64,000 bases of DNA from Bartonella rochalimae ATCC BAA-1498 (GTDB lineage: Bacteria > Pseudomonadota > Alphaproteobacteria > Rhizobiales > Rhizobiaceae): NCBI RefSeq assembly GCF_000706645.1, contig NZ_KL407338.1, positions 201,405 through 265,404 of the forward strand. Direction: 5' to 3'. The notes beneath the pieces were generated by a model. That model saw only the letters and a program-made list of their open reading frames with translations, made no database searches and was not told the origin of the DNA. Each line of letters opens with the position of its first letter. Position 1 is the first letter of the stretch. Positions 9,482 through 19,150 of this stretch are shown here, one piece after another. The position numbers and the translations under genes were made by a program.

Positions 9482-9811
9482 TAAATTCTCCTTTTCGACT
9501 TGTATTATTCATGATTCACATAATGTTACATGATGTAATATATGTTGATATGACCTGCTCAGCAAGCTTAAAATAATCCTTTATTTATTATGGTTTGATA
9601 TATTTTATATTTATGCATTTGTTTTGATACAGAGAGATTGCATGGTACAGCACAATTTTCACGCAAGCTTTATTATTTATTTTATACAATGAGATAATGG
9701 ATTAGAGAGCAAAGATAACTCAAAGGAAAATGAACTGGATATGCTTTGAAAATAAGTTAAAGAAAGCTTTTTATAAAAGGTACCCAGTTGTGATTATATA
9801 AGGAGAAAAGC
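9482..9811. other. flhA upstream region
   Basis: About 330 bases between the divergent small ORF and flhA. It holds the candidate flagellar element at 9657-9680, listed separately; otherwise AT-rich. Confidence 0.4.
9657..9680 (+). promoter_or_regulatory. Candidate flagellar promoter/regulator element before flhA
   Basis: TTTCACGCAAGCTTTATTAT starts about 155 bases before flhA and closely matches the sequence upstream of fliF at 40361 (TTTCACGCAAG then T-rich). Looser relatives precede flgB, motA, DUF1217 and flgE. Inferred from by-eye comparison only. Confidence 0.35.
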
Positions 9812-11905
9812 GTGCAGCAGCATAGTTCAACGGTCAATATCATTCCCCAGGATAAGTTTTCTGGTCGAGATATTGCGTTTGCGGCAGGAATTATTATTAT
9901 TCTTATGGTTCTCTTTTTACCAGTTCCTGCTTTTGTTTTGGATTTAGGGCTTTCTTTTTCTATTGCATTTTCTGTTTTGATTTTGATGGTTTCATTATGG
10001 ATCCAAAGGCCCCTTGATTTTTCAGCCTTTCCAACAGTTTTGTTGATTGCAACTTTATTGCGTTTATCGCTTAATATTGCAACCACCCGTGTAATTTTAA
10101 CCCATGGTGATGAAGGCTATAAAGCTGCAGGGTATGTGATTCAAGGTTTTTCACAATTTGTTATGGGTGGGGATTTTGTTATTGGTCTTGTTGTTTTTGC
10201 TATTTTAATTATCGTCAATTTTTTGGTGATAACTAAAGGTGCGACGCGTATTGCTGAAGTGGGAGCACGTTTTACACTGGATGCTATTCCAGGAAAGCAA
10301 ATGGCTATTGATGCTGATCTTTCATCGGGTCTTATTGATGAAAAAGAGGCACAGCATCGTCGTCAAGAGCTTGAGGAAGAAAGTTCATTTTTCGGGGCAA
10401 TGGATGGTGCGTCAAAGTTTGTGCGTGGTGATGCTATTGCTGGTCTTATTATTACGGCTGTTAATATTTTTGGTGGTATTGTTATTGGCGTAACGCGGCA
10501 TGGAATGTCATTGTCTGGTGCAGCGGATGTTTTTACTAAGCTTTCTGTAGGAGATGGTCTTGTTACGCAGATACCTGCATTGATTGTTTCTTTGGCAGCC
10601 GGTCTTTTGGTTTCAAAAGGGGGAACACGCGGTTCTGCTGAAAAAGCTGTTTTGGGGCAGCTTGGAGGATATCCTAAAGCTCTTTTTGTATCCTCACTAC
10701 TGTTATTAATGTTGGGGTTGATGCCGGGTTTACCCTTTTTTCCTTTTTTCCTTTTTTCTGTTCTGATGGCTTCGATTGGTTATTCTATTCCACGTCGTTT
10801 AAAAAGAGAAGCGCTTGCACAAGAAGCTTTGCGTAAACAAGAAAATCAGATAGCTCGCCAGGAAGAGAGCCAATCAGTAAAAGCATCTCTTGAAATAGTA
10901 CAAATTGAAATTGCTATGGGTAAGCAATTATCTCAACGTTTATTGCCGCAAAAAGTTGAATTAGCTAATCGTGTCGCAAAAATGCGCCGTAAGTTTGCAC
11001 AGGAGTATGGTTTTGTTATTCCTGAAATTCAAATATCCGATGATTATACAGTTCCCGGAAAAAGCTATTGGATCAAATTATACGGTACGGTTATTGCTTC
11101 TTATGAAATGCGTATTGGTGATGTTCTTATTATGCCAGGCAATAAGCCTATTCCCAATATTCCAGGTGAATATGTATCTGAGCCAGCTTTTGGGATGCGT
11201 GCTTTTTCGACTTCAGAGACATTTCGTTCTGAATTAATTCGTGAAGGCTATATGGCAGTTGATAATCTTTCCGTATTATTAACGCACTTGAGTGAGGTTT
11301 TGCGCAATAACTTAGCACAATTATTTTCTTATAAAGATATGCGCATTCTTCTTGAGCGTTTGGGTAGCGAATATCGTAAATTATTGGAAGAGATTTGTCC
11401 TACACATCTTTCCTATTCGGGCTTACAATCGATTTTAAAACTTTTATTATCAGAACGTGTTTCTATCCGTAATCTTAATCTTATTCTCGAAGCAGTGGCT
11501 GAAATAGCACCTCATGTGCGGCGTTGTGAACTGATTGCTGAGCATGTACGGTTGCGTATGTCACAACAAATTTGTGGTGATTTATCTGAAAATGGCATTT
11601 TGAATGTTTTGCGGATGGGAAGCCATTGGGATCTCGTTTTTCATAAGGCGTTAAAGCGTGATGCAAAGGGTGATATTATTGAATTTGATATTAATCCAGT
11701 TGAACTTGAAAAGTTTGGGACAGATGCGACGGCACTTATTCGACAACATATGGAAAAAGCAACGCGTTTTGCACTTATTACATCTCCTGAAGCGCGGCCT
11801 TATGTCCGCATGATTATCGAACGTCTTTTTCCAACTTTGCCTGTACTTTCCCATGCAGAAATTGCTCGTGGAATTGAAGTTAAAACATTGGGAACCATCT
11901 CTTAA
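9812..11905 (+). CDS. flhA: Flagellar biosynthesis protein FlhA
   Basis: Export-gate protein of the flagellar type III secretion system; forms the nonameric ring that receives substrates. 697 residues, typical. The N-terminal half has about eight membrane segments, with the FHIPEP-family signature region [20 protein letters not shown] and a cytoplasmic loop ([17 protein letters not shown]). The C-terminal half is the soluble substrate-docking domain. Starts at GTG 9812, preceded by AAGGAG 8 bases upstream. First gene of the rightward block with fliR 14 bases downstream. Confidence 0.98.
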   Translation: MQQHSSTVNIIPQDKFSGRDIAFAAGIIIILMVLFLPVPAFVLDLGLSFSIAFSVLILMVSLWIQRPLDFSAFPTVLLIATLLRLSLNIATTRVILTHGDEGYKAAGYVIQGFSQFVMGGDFVIGLVVFAILIIVNFLVITKGATRIAEVGARFTLDAIPGKQMAIDADLSSGLIDEKEAQHRRQELEEESSFFGAMDGASKFVRGDAIAGLIITAVNIFGGIVIGVTRHGMSLSGAADVFTKLSVGDGLVTQIPALIVSLAAGLLVSKGGTRGSAEKAVLGQLGGYPKALFVSSLLLLMLGLMPGLPFFPFFLFSVLMASIGYSIPRRLKREALAQEALRKQENQIARQEESQSVKASLEIVQIEIAMGKQLSQRLLPQKVELANRVAKMRRKFAQEYGFVIPEIQISDDYTVPGKSYWIKLYGTVIASYEMRIGDVLIMPGNKPIPNIPGEYVSEPAFGMRAFSTSETFRSELIREGYMAVDNLSVLLTHLSEVLRNNLAQLFSYKDMRILLERLGSEYRKLLEEICPTHLSYSGLQSILKLLLSERVSIRNLNLILEAVAEIAPHVRRCELIAEHVRLRMSQQICGDLSENGILNVLRMGSHWDLVFHKALKRDAKGDIIEFDINPVELEKFGTDATALIRQHMEKATRFALITSPEARPYVRMIIERLFPTLPVLSHAEIARGIEVKTLGTIS

Positions 11906-11919
11906 AAGGTAAGGGGTTT

Positions 11920-12705
11920 ATGTCATTAACATCTGTTCTTCCCCTAACATCTTTTTCAATTGAGCAATTGGTAACCATTGCTTTGTTAATTTTTGCACGG
12001 GTTGGGGCTTGTTTAATGTTAATGCCAGGAATGTCTAGTGTACGCATTCCTATGAGTTTGCGTTTATTTATTGGCATTTCTTTTTCACTTGCTATTCTTC
12101 CTTTGGTTACAGAATCCTTTAAGGTTCTCGGTGATAAACCCAATCTTGCACTGCTTGTTCGTGCTTTGTTTGCTGAGATGTTAATTGGGAGTACTTTTGG
12201 GGTAATTGCTCACGCTTATTTATGGGCTTTGCAATTTATGGCCTCAATTATTGGGATGTCGATAGGATTTTCTGGCCAACCTGGTCATAGTATCATTGAG
12301 TCAACGCCAGAATCACATGTTGCGAATATCTTAGTTTTTGCAGCTGTCATACTCTTTTTTGCAAGCGATTTGCATATTATCACTATTCAGGGCCTTCTAA
12401 CATCTTATGATATTGTGCCTCTAGCTTTTATTCCAAATCCAGAAGCTGCTTTGACAGACTATCATGAAGCTTTATCGCGTGCGTTTTTAACTACATTGTC
12501 GATAGCAGCGCCTTTTATTATTTATGCAATTTTGATTAATATTACGATAGGATTGCTCAATAAATTAACGCCTACCATTCCGGTTTATTTTATTTCATTA
12601 CCTTTTGTTATGTGTGGAGGCTTATTTTTACTTTATATTTTAATGCCAGAACTTTTACACTTGTTTAATTCTGAATTGCGTGATTGGCTTAAGAAAGGAT
12701 CTTAA
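11920..12705 (+). CDS. fliR: Flagellar biosynthesis protein FliR
   Basis: Inner-membrane component of the flagellar export gate, assembling with FliP and FliQ. 261 residues, six or so hydrophobic helices; MLMPGMSSVRIPMSLRLFIG near the N-terminus and IIGMSIGFSGQPGHS in the middle match FliR. The stop overlaps the ATG of the next gene (TAATG), implying translational coupling. FliQ and FliP are encoded 20-40 kb away, as in other Rhizobiales. Confidence 0.96.
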   Translation: MSLTSVLPLTSFSIEQLVTIALLIFARVGACLMLMPGMSSVRIPMSLRLFIGISFSLAILPLVTESFKVLGDKPNLALLVRALFAEMLIGSTFGVIAHAYLWALQFMASIIGMSIGFSGQPGHSIIESTPESHVANILVFAAVILFFASDLHIITIQGLLTSYDIVPLAFIPNPEAALTDYHEALSRAFLTTLSIAAPFIIYAILINITIGLLNKLTPTIPVYFISLPFVMCGGLFLLYILMPELLHLFNSELRDWLKKGS

Positions 12706-13094
12706 TGGCGCAGAAAAGTAAACGTTATGGAAGACTTTTAAAAGTGCAAAGTCTTGTTGAAGCACATCATAAAGCTGAATTGGAATATATGAAGGGTCAA
12801 CTTTTTTCTTGTCAGGAAGAGACGCGTGAACTCTTCTCATTGATGGAAAAAGATTCGGCTTTCAATTTTTGGAATGCTTCTTTTTTAGCAAAACGTTTGC
12901 ATCATAATGCTAAGTTTGAAAAGAACCTTCAAGGAAAAATTGCACAACAAAAGCAAGTTGTGTGTGAAGCTTCTAGTCGTTCGAAAAGATTAGAAGACAA
13001 GTATAAAGAAATTCAATCAATAGAAAAACAGAAACAATTTAGTAATATGCTAGAGGAGTATATTATAAATAAAATCGGTAAGACATCAGCTTGA
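12705..13094 (+). CDS. FliJ-like coiled-coil protein (tentative)
   Basis: 129 residues, no membrane segment, almost entirely charged helix with long coiled-coil tendency (KVQSLVEAHHKAELEYMKGQ to the end). Size, basic start (MAQKSKRYGRLLKVQ), coiled-coil content and coupling to fliR suggest a flagellar export chaperone or stalk protein of the FliJ type. FliJ is poorly conserved and no diagnostic motif is visible, so the name is inference from shape and context. Confidence 0.6.
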   Translation: MAQKSKRYGRLLKVQSLVEAHHKAELEYMKGQLFSCQEETRELFSLMEKDSAFNFWNASFLAKRLHHNAKFEKNLQGKIAQQKQVVCEASSRSKRLEDKYKEIQSIEKQKQFSNMLEEYIINKIGKTSA

Positions 13095-13243
13095 CATAAG
13101 TTTGGATGTTTATATCTATTACTATAGTTATAAATTATGAAGATTTTTCTTTTTATAAAGAGCTATTAAAAGGAAGAAAAAGTTTTATAAGATAGAAATT
13201 TAATTGCAAAGAAAAGCGAGAGTTAGGTAAAAAGGGGAAATCT

Positions 13244-13834
13244 ATGGCTATTCAGCCTCCTTCTGATATTGTGCTTGATGTTGCCCGTGCGGCAGATCCG
13301 CTTGAATATCGTGCTTCTGTCGAAAGATTGTATTCTTTACAAAAATTTGCTCGCGTACAGACGACTGAACGAGAGGAGAGTAGTTTTGCAGATTTGGCAC
13401 AGACTACTTCGGCTTCAGAAGTACGAGATAATTTAGTTTCTGATGGGCTTATTCAACAGGTTCATATCAGGCCGCAATCTGTACAAAGTAAAGAAGCTGC
13501 AGTTTTTAGAAATTTTGAAGCTTTTGTGTTGCAAACTTTTGTTGAGAGTATGTTTGCAACCGATATACAATCGATTTTTGGAAAAGGACAAGCAGGACAA
13601 ATTTGGAAATCAATGATGGCTGAACAATTGGCTAAAGAATTTGCAGTATCTGGTGGAATTGGCATTGCACAGATGTTAGTTTCTGATCACATGAGAAAAG
13701 AAACGGGCACATCATTATCTACGTTAGAAACAGATCAAGAATTAGGTGCTAAAGATCATCGTATATTAGCAGATGAAGTTACTTACAAAAATGAACTAGA
13801 TTTGGTGAGTGAGGATCAAATAAAAACGAAATGA
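13244..13834 (+). CDS. Rod-binding protein, FlgJ N-terminal/CheL type
   Basis: 196 residues. The central segment FRNFEAFVLQTFVESMF followed by GQAGQIWKSMMAEQLAKEFA and GGIGIAQMLV is the rod-binding domain found at the N-terminus of FlgJ and in alphaproteobacterial CheL. No muramidase domain is attached, so wall cutting must be done by a separate enzyme; the transglycosylase at 46.6 kb is a candidate. An extended N-terminal leader and a polar C-terminal tail flank the domain. Lies 150 bases after the FliJ-like gene. Confidence 0.85.
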   Translation: MAIQPPSDIVLDVARAADPLEYRASVERLYSLQKFARVQTTEREESSFADLAQTTSASEVRDNLVSDGLIQQVHIRPQSVQSKEAAVFRNFEAFVLQTFVESMFATDIQSIFGKGQAGQIWKSMMAEQLAKEFAVSGGIGIAQMLVSDHMRKETGTSLSTLETDQELGAKDHRILADEVTYKNELDLVSEDQIKTK

Positions 13835-13882
13835 ACATCTTGTTAAGATGAGAATTAATAAATATTTTAGAGGGGAATGGAA

Positions 13883-14326
13883 ATGTCTGTAGTACAATAT
13901 GATGATGAAAATGTTGCGTTAAAAACAAAAATTCTTAATAATAATCTCATTGGCCGTGATTGGGCGATGACTAAATTTAATGCTGCCATTAAAGGGTTAG
14001 CAGAAGTTGTTGATTATGAAAGCAATATGCTGGAAAATCACGGTGCTCCAGATTATGAAGAAATTAATTTGCGTAAAACGCGTGGTTTGCGTGATCTTAA
14101 TAAATCAATGAATGATGTAAAACGTTATATGGATCAGGATATTGAAATTGAGATACAGAGTTTGTTAACGGATTTACAAGAAAAATTAAACCGTAATAGT
14201 GAACTTCTTCGTATTCATTTGGAAGCAGTGAGAGATTTATCTCAAATTATGCAGGTTGCTGTTCGTGCTGAAGAAACAGATGGAACTTATGATCCAGTTT
14301 TGGTTAATGCTGGGCGTTCTAGATGA
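13883..14326 (+). CDS. FlgN-like flagellar protein (tentative)
   Basis: 147 residues of mainly helical charged sequence (LAEVVDYESNMLENHGAPDY, NSELLRIHLEAVRDLSQIMQ) without membrane segments. This resembles FlgN-type chaperones, which guard the hook-filament proteins FlgK and FlgL, and similar genes are found next to cheL/flgJ in Rhizobiales flagellar clusters. The ATG at 13883 is preferred over 13877 because the AGGGG then has normal spacing. Its stop overlaps the next start (ATGA). Confidence 0.6.
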   Translation: MSVVQYDDENVALKTKILNNNLIGRDWAMTKFNAAIKGLAEVVDYESNMLENHGAPDYEEINLRKTRGLRDLNKSMNDVKRYMDQDIEIEIQSLLTDLQEKLNRNSELLRIHLEAVRDLSQIMQVAVRAEETDGTYDPVLVNAGRSR

Positions 14327-14790
14327 TTAGAATGATTGCAATGGGTTTGTGGGTTTGTTTGGTGGCTTTGGGTGCTTTAGTCCTTAGCCTTAGGGTCAAT
14401 GCGGTTGATCCTAACACGTCAGAAAAGTCCGCTCCTGTTGCTGTAGAGATTGGTTCTAATAATACGGAAGTCATGAGTGTTCCGATTTTGGTTGATGGTG
14501 ATGTACAGGGGTATATCATTGCGCAGTTTGCTTATGTAGTAGATAAAACAGCTGAAAAAGAGATATCTATTCCTGTAGGGGTTTTGATTAATGATACTAT
14601 TTTTCAATATTTTTGGGGGAGTTATTCTGATGTGCGTGCAATTGAAAAAGTAAAATTTGAGATGATCAAAGAACGGATTATTGATGATGTCAATAAACGC
14701 TTTTCAAAAGCTGTCCTGAAAGATTTGCTTGTCAAACAGTTTAACTATCTTTCAGTTGATCAAATACGTGGAATGAAAAATAAACGATAA
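14323..14790 (+). CDS. Membrane-anchored flagellar-cluster protein, unknown function
   Basis: 155 residues: one N-terminal hydrophobic segment (MIAMGLWVCLVALGALVLSL) that is a membrane anchor or signal peptide, then a periplasmic domain of about 120 residues ending EKVKFEMIKERIIDDVNKRF and LLVKQFNYLSVDQIRG. The topology and the late helix-strand arrangement resemble FliL in outline, but a true fliL is present at 30311. Translationally coupled to the FlgN-like gene, so a flagellar role is likely; the exact function is unknown. Confidence 0.7.
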   Translation: MIRMIAMGLWVCLVALGALVLSLRVNAVDPNTSEKSAPVAVEIGSNNTEVMSVPILVDGDVQGYIIAQFAYVVDKTAEKEISIPVGVLINDTIFQYFWGSYSDVRAIEKVKFEMIKERIIDDVNKRFSKAVLKDLLVKQFNYLSVDQIRGMKNKR

Positions 14791-15456
14791 GGGTGTTTAT
14801 CAGCTTTTAAAAGGCAATAAAGTATAAAAACAAATTCTAAATTTGTTAATTAGTTTTATTAGTTTGTGTATCATTCTTAATGCTTCACCTAAGCTTAAAA
14901 TTTGATATCTCTAAACTAAAAATTGATAAGATTCATAAAAAAGGTTTACTCTCATTGGAGAGCTTATAATAAAACCAGCACTTATAACAAGTATATTTGG
15001 CATTCTTGTTTCTATTATGTTTATGAATATTTATTTCTAAATCTTATAATAAATACCATAAAAATTAGCAGTTACTATCTAATGTAGTGATATAATACAT
15101 TGTAAATAAAGTTTATATCTATAAAAGATTGACCACATACCTATTGTCGAAGGAATTTAAGAATTCTTCGATTTTTTGTTCTTATTGCATTCTTTTACAT
15201 TAATTTGATTTGAAAGAAAAATAACAATTGATAAAAGTGTTATGTGAAGATTTCTTTTCTAAAGACATATGAGATTAGATCATAAAAAGCAGAGAGAATC
15301 AAAAGCGCTTCAACTTACCTTATTAGTTTACATACAGGTTTATTTCTAAAGTGCTGAGTATTTTAAGCTTCTACTTATTTGCGAAGAAAAGAACATTTTT
15401 TATGCATAATTTTTTCACTTTATGAGTCAATATTTTTAGATCAATATAGCTTTATC
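14791..15456. other. AT-rich convergent spacer
   Basis: About 665 bases between the end of the rightward flhA block and a leftward gene. Contains the hairpin/T-run at 15147-15177, listed separately. No coding remnant was recognised. Confidence 0.4.
15147..15177 (+). terminator. Candidate Rho-independent terminator
   Basis: TCGAAGGAATT, a short loop, then AATTCTTCGA forms an imperfect hairpin with one bulged base, followed at once by TTTTTT. It lies 357 bases after the flhA block, so it may end that transcript or a small RNA in between. Confidence 0.5.
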
Positions 15457-15882
15457 TTAATGCGTAAGTGGTTTTTGTATTCGTGCATTATTAAGCGCAT
15501 TCATGAAAGTGCTGGTATTGGTTTCTTCATCAGAAGGATTATCAAAAATACAATTATCCAGCTCAACTCCAAATTCTTTAGCAGACATAAAGATACGGAA
15601 AAAAGCATTGACCCCTTCATTAGAAAACTCCATGTGAAGTGATATATTGGGTGTGGTATTCCAATCCAGTTCATAACTGGCATTTCCGGCAAAGCGCATT
15701 GTATGAGGATAAAAACGCAATTCTGTTGCACTCTCAATGAGATCAGAAAGATAATTAAAGCGTCCAGTATGGATGTATGCAATAAAATCACCTACGTCAA
15801 TTAATCGTAGTTCTGGAATAAATTGCGCAACCTGTTTCGCCAGGACCATTTCACGAATTTCAGTTATATAATCTTTTTTCAT
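15457..15882 (-). CDS. Conserved hypothetical protein beside flhB
   Basis: 141 residues, soluble, no signal peptide. The sequence (EIREMVLAKQVAQFIPELRL, GDFIAYIHTGRFNYLSDLIE, FRIFMSAKEFGVELDNCIFD) looks like a genuine globular alpha/beta protein, but no family is recognised. It follows flhB by 36 bases in the same direction, so it is likely cotranscribed with the flhB-fliG-fliN-fliM-motA block. Function unknown. Confidence 0.7.
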   Translation of the reverse strand: MKKDYITEIREMVLAKQVAQFIPELRLIDVGDFIAYIHTGRFNYLSDLIESATELRFYPHTMRFAGNASYELDWNTTPNISLHMEFSNEGVNAFFRIFMSAKEFGVELDNCIFDNPSDEETNTSTFMNALNNARIQKPLTH

Positions 15883-15918
15883 TTTATGACTTTATATCAT
15901 TATTTAAGCATTATTGTT

Positions 15919-16989
15919 TTAGTGATTTTTTTGATTGTTGATAAAACGAATTAAGGCAGCAACACTTTCATATAATTCTGTTGGAATTGTTTGGTCGATT
16001 TCAACCTGTTTGTACAACGTTCGTGCTAAAGTGACATTTTCAAAAATGGGGATCTCATGTTCGATGGCAATTTCACGAATATGTAGTGCTAGGATATCTA
16101 GTCCTTTTGCAATTACAACTGGTGCATAATCAAGCGGTGGTTTATAGCGTAAAGCAACAGAGAAGTGAGTAGGGTTTGTTACAATAAGAGTTGCTGTAGG
16201 GACATTTGCGATCATTCGGCGGCGGATACGGTCTCGTGATAAAGAACGCATTCGTGCTTTAACCATAGGGTTTCCTTCAAGGTTTTTATGTTCTTCTTTA
16301 ATTTCTTGTTTCGTCATGCGTAATTGTTGACGCCAGTGAAAACGGGACCATGCGATGTCTAAACCTACAAGAGCAATAACTGCTGTAATAAAAGAGAGGG
16401 ACAGGTTAATCAATTCTTTATGAATATATTTTGGTAAAGCTGATGCATCTGTTAAAAGCGCATTAATGAAAATTGTGTTGCTTTTGAAAAATATTATATA
16501 AATAATTAAACTAACAGCGATAAGCTTGGTGAGTGATTTTAAAAATTCAACTAATCCTGCTTTACTATAGATTCGCTTAAATCCATTGGCAGGAGAGATA
16601 CGCGACCATTGTGGACGAATACGCTCTATGACAAATCTTGGTACATTCTGTACTGCTGATGCGGTAATGCTAAGCAAAGGGATAAGAATTAAGATAGGAG
16701 CTAAGGCTAAGCCTACACTTCCACCTAGTAAATAAATCAAGTGTTTGACATCTTCTGCAGTATTAATACGCCAGGATTCTGGACGTTCAAGCCATTGGAT
16801 CAAAAAATAGGTAAGTTTTGAAATAGCTGGAAAGGAGATAAAAACGCAAATAAGACTAAAGCTTACAAGTGAAGCAAAGACAGGCAATTCACGAGAAAAA
16901 GGAAGATTTCCTTTTTCCTCTTCTTTACGAATTTTATATTCGGTTGGTTCTTCTGTTTGACTTTCTTTATCTGGTTTTTCATCTGACAT
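15919..16989 (-). CDS. flhB: Flagellar biosynthesis protein FlhB
   Basis: Export-gate switch protein that changes substrate specificity from rod/hook to filament after self-cleavage. 356 residues: hydrophilic N-terminus (EEPTEYKIRKEEEKGNLPFS), four membrane segments and a cytoplasmic domain. The autocleavage motif NPTH is at residues 272-275 (TLIVTNPTHFSVALRY). All key residues are present. It follows fliG by 18 bases. Confidence 0.97.
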   Translation of the reverse strand: MSDEKPDKESQTEEPTEYKIRKEEEKGNLPFSRELPVFASLVSFSLICVFISFPAISKLTYFLIQWLERPESWRINTAEDVKHLIYLLGGSVGLALAPILILIPLLSITASAVQNVPRFVIERIRPQWSRISPANGFKRIYSKAGLVEFLKSLTKLIAVSLIIYIIFFKSNTIFINALLTDASALPKYIHKELINLSLSFITAVIALVGLDIAWSRFHWRQQLRMTKQEIKEEHKNLEGNPMVKARMRSLSRDRIRRRMIANVPTATLIVTNPTHFSVALRYKPPLDYAPVVIAKGLDILALHIREIAIEHEIPIFENVTLARTLYKQVEIDQTIPTELYESVAALIRFINNQKNH

Positions 16990-17007
16990 ATTGGTTCAGT
17001 GCGCCCT

Positions 17008-18090
17008 TTAGGACGTTCCTTCTTCTCCTAAAAGATTGATTGTTCCTTGTTCTGATAGTTGAATAGCTGTTTGAGCAATGCTACGGCGTGCATTGATAAT
17101 CGCTTCTTGTTGAATAGTGTCATTCTCTGTAGCAAGCTCTGTTTCTACCATGCGGCGTGTCCGTTGTGAAAGAGAATTAAGAATAAGTTCTTTCATAAGA
17201 TCTTCCGCATTACGCAAAGCTGTAATTATAGTATCAGCTGCAATTCCATCAAAAAGAAGCAATCGTGCTCTTTCTGTCAAACGTGGAATATCTTCAAAAA
17301 CAAAAAGTTTTGCTTTGATTTTTTCTACATCTTCTGGATTTAGATTGTCGAGATTTGCTAACATTTCATCAATGTCTGTTTTATCAAGCTCATTTAAAAT
17401 TACAGCTACTTGACTGTGATGTGCTTTGTCTCCTTCATCATTGTTCTTTAGAAGCGCAGGTCGTAGGGCTTGATCGAGAAGCGTTTCCATTTCTGGCGAA
17501 ACTGTTCGTAGGTGTAATCTTCTGCGTGTAAGATCACTTCGTGTAGACATTGTTTGCGCCATAAAGATTTTTGCTGCTATTTCAGAAGGAAGACGAGAAA
17601 TGATATAACTGACCACTTGCGGATGTTCTTGTGCAAGATGTTTTTGTAAAGTATCAACGTTTAATTTTTTAATGATATCCCAAATACTTTCTTGAGGTAG
17701 TGTTGGTGCTTTTGAAGGATCAAAAATTAACGCAGCTTCGTCTTCTGGCAATGTTTCTTGTATTAAATTATCGAATTTTGCACCGGCTTCTGAAAATGAA
17801 ACGCCTTCTGCAAAAGCATCTTCGAATTGACGAACCAAAATTTCAAAATCAGCAAGAGAAATATTGGGTAAAGTATGTGCATGCCCACTAAGATGGCGTA
17901 AATCATCTGGTGTAAAGTGTTTTAAAAGACGTGCAGCAGCAGGTTTCCCTAAAGCAACAAGCAGAGCTGCAACCTTTTGTTGTCCAGAAAGCGTATCAAT
18001 AATTGTAGAAGAGCTCTCTTTATCAGAGGGTATATTCTCTGATATAGTATGAAGTTCTTCCGTAGTTTTTGTTTCCTTTGCCTGCGTCAT
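17008..18090 (-). CDS. fliG: Flagellar motor switch protein FliG
   Basis: C-ring component that contacts both FliF and the MotA stator to generate torque. 360 residues. The N-terminal domain begins about residue 34 (QQKVAALLVALGKPAAARLL); the middle domain contains HPQVVSYIISRLPSEIAAKI, the EHPQ(T)-type motif; the C-terminal torque helix region has NAEDLMKELILNSLSQRTRR with conserved charges. An acidic Ser/Thr-rich leader of about 30 residues precedes the domain. Between flhB and fliN. Confidence 0.97.
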   Translation of the reverse strand: MTQAKETKTTEELHTISENIPSDKESSSTIIDTLSGQQKVAALLVALGKPAAARLLKHFTPDDLRHLSGHAHTLPNISLADFEILVRQFEDAFAEGVSFSEAGAKFDNLIQETLPEDEAALIFDPSKAPTLPQESIWDIIKKLNVDTLQKHLAQEHPQVVSYIISRLPSEIAAKIFMAQTMSTRSDLTRRRLHLRTVSPEMETLLDQALRPALLKNNDEGDKAHHSQVAVILNELDKTDIDEMLANLDNLNPEDVEKIKAKLFVFEDIPRLTERARLLLFDGIAADTIITALRNAEDLMKELILNSLSQRTRRMVETELATENDTIQQEAIINARRSIAQTAIQLSEQGTINLLGEEGTS

Positions 18091-18118
18091 ATTTATCTTT
18101 CATAAGATTTGAAATCAG

Positions 18119-18631
18119 TTATTTATCAATAATTTCGGTAAGACTAACCCCAAAACGAGAAGGATCATCCTCTAGAACAATGACTTCGCCGCGGGCGATA
18201 ATACGGCCATTGACCACGATATCAATAGGATCTCCAATTTGTTTGTCAAGTGTAATAACTGCACCTCTTCCTAAATCCATTAAGGTTGCGACTGGCATAG
18301 TTGTTGAACCAAGTACGACTTGAACTTCAACAGGAATACTCATAATGAGTTCTGTATTACTGGATGTATCACCTGGGCTTTTGGGCGCATTTGAAGCACC
18401 TGTACCTCCAATAGTTGTTTTTCCTGCTGCTTCACCTCCAAAAGAAGGAGTGCCTGGATTTGTTCTAAGGTTAGGTGTTGCTGTTCCTGGTCGTGGTGCT
18501 CCAGCACCAAAACCTCCTGGCATTCCGGGTTTTGGCGCTATACCTTCTCCAACTTTTGGTGTTGTGGGGTTGGGTGCTGTTGCAGGATTGATTCCTTTAG
18601 GAATTCCGGGGTTTTTTATGTCATTAGTCAT
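18119..18631 (-). CDS. fliN: Flagellar motor switch protein FliN
   Basis: C-ring base protein; the C-terminal SpoA domain (about residues 90-170: LIMSIPVEVQVVLGSTTMPV, LDKQIGDPIDIVVNGRIIA, RGEVIVLEDDPSRFGVSL) is canonical. The first 80 or so residues are low-complexity, rich in Gly, Pro and Ala (PATAPNPTTPKVGEGIAPKP), an extension of variable length in rhizobial FliN. Leftward block, 28 bases upstream of fliG. Confidence 0.96.
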   Translation of the reverse strand: MTNDIKNPGIPKGINPATAPNPTTPKVGEGIAPKPGMPGGFGAGAPRPGTATPNLRTNPGTPSFGGEAAGKTTIGGTGASNAPKSPGDTSSNTELIMSIPVEVQVVLGSTTMPVATLMDLGRGAVITLDKQIGDPIDIVVNGRIIARGEVIVLEDDPSRFGVSLTEIIDK

Positions 18632-18667
18632 TCTGTCACCGTACTATTTTTTCTACCTTTAAAGGTT

Positions 18668-19150
18668 TTAAAATTTTGTTTTTAAAAGTTGTATTTTGTC
18701 ATTAAGAGGTGTTTTATGCGCTTTGCGTTGCACAAAGACAGGAAGGCTTTTAGGAACGATAGGTTGCCGGCGAAGAGTATGTATTGCACCAGATGCTGCA
18801 GATGGACCATGAGCTTGTGTAGCTAAAATACTACGGAACTGATTAAAATCACTTTTCAATTGATCACGGACATTTTCCATATGGGAGATTGAACGATCAA
18901 TATCACGTCGAATACGTGTGGATTCAATCATCCGTGCATCCATTTTTCTATTTTCATCTCGGAATTCTTGATGTTCTTCACGCAGAGTTGAAAGGGCTTG
19001 ATCAAGACAGGCTGTCCCCATTTGAACTTGTTTTGCAAGCTCACGTCCCATTTGGATAGTGGCAGCTAGTTTGCGTATTGTAATAATCAAAACACTCAAT
19101 GAGACGAGAGCCAAAAATGCACTTATAAAATTAAACATGAACCAACTCAT
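18668..19150 (-). CDS. Membrane-anchored coiled-coil protein in the motor-switch operon
   Basis: About 160 residues. An N-terminal membrane helix (FISAFLALVSLSVLIITIRK) is followed by a charged coiled coil (LREEHQEFRDENRKMDARMI, RRDIDRSISHMENVRDQLKS) and a basic tail. It resembles the DUF6468-type flagellar-associated proteins of alphaproteobacteria in architecture, but that assignment is tentative. The ATG at 19150 is used because GAGGAA lies 8 bases upstream; the gene overlaps the end of fliM by 20 bases. Likely a motor-associated accessory protein. Confidence 0.75.
   Translation of the reverse strand: MSWFMFNFISAFLALVSLSVLIITIRKLAATIQMGRELAKQVQMGTACLDQALSTLREEHQEFRDENRKMDARMIESTRIRRDIDRSISHMENVRDQLKSDFNQFRSILATQAHGPSAASGAIHTLRRQPIVPKSLPVFVQRKAHKTPLNDKIQLLKTKF

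Noticed and set aside
15501-15791. 96-codon reverse ORF overlapping the 15457-15882 gene in another frame
   Set aside because: The longer frame has better composition and spacing to flhB; the other is likely a shadow.
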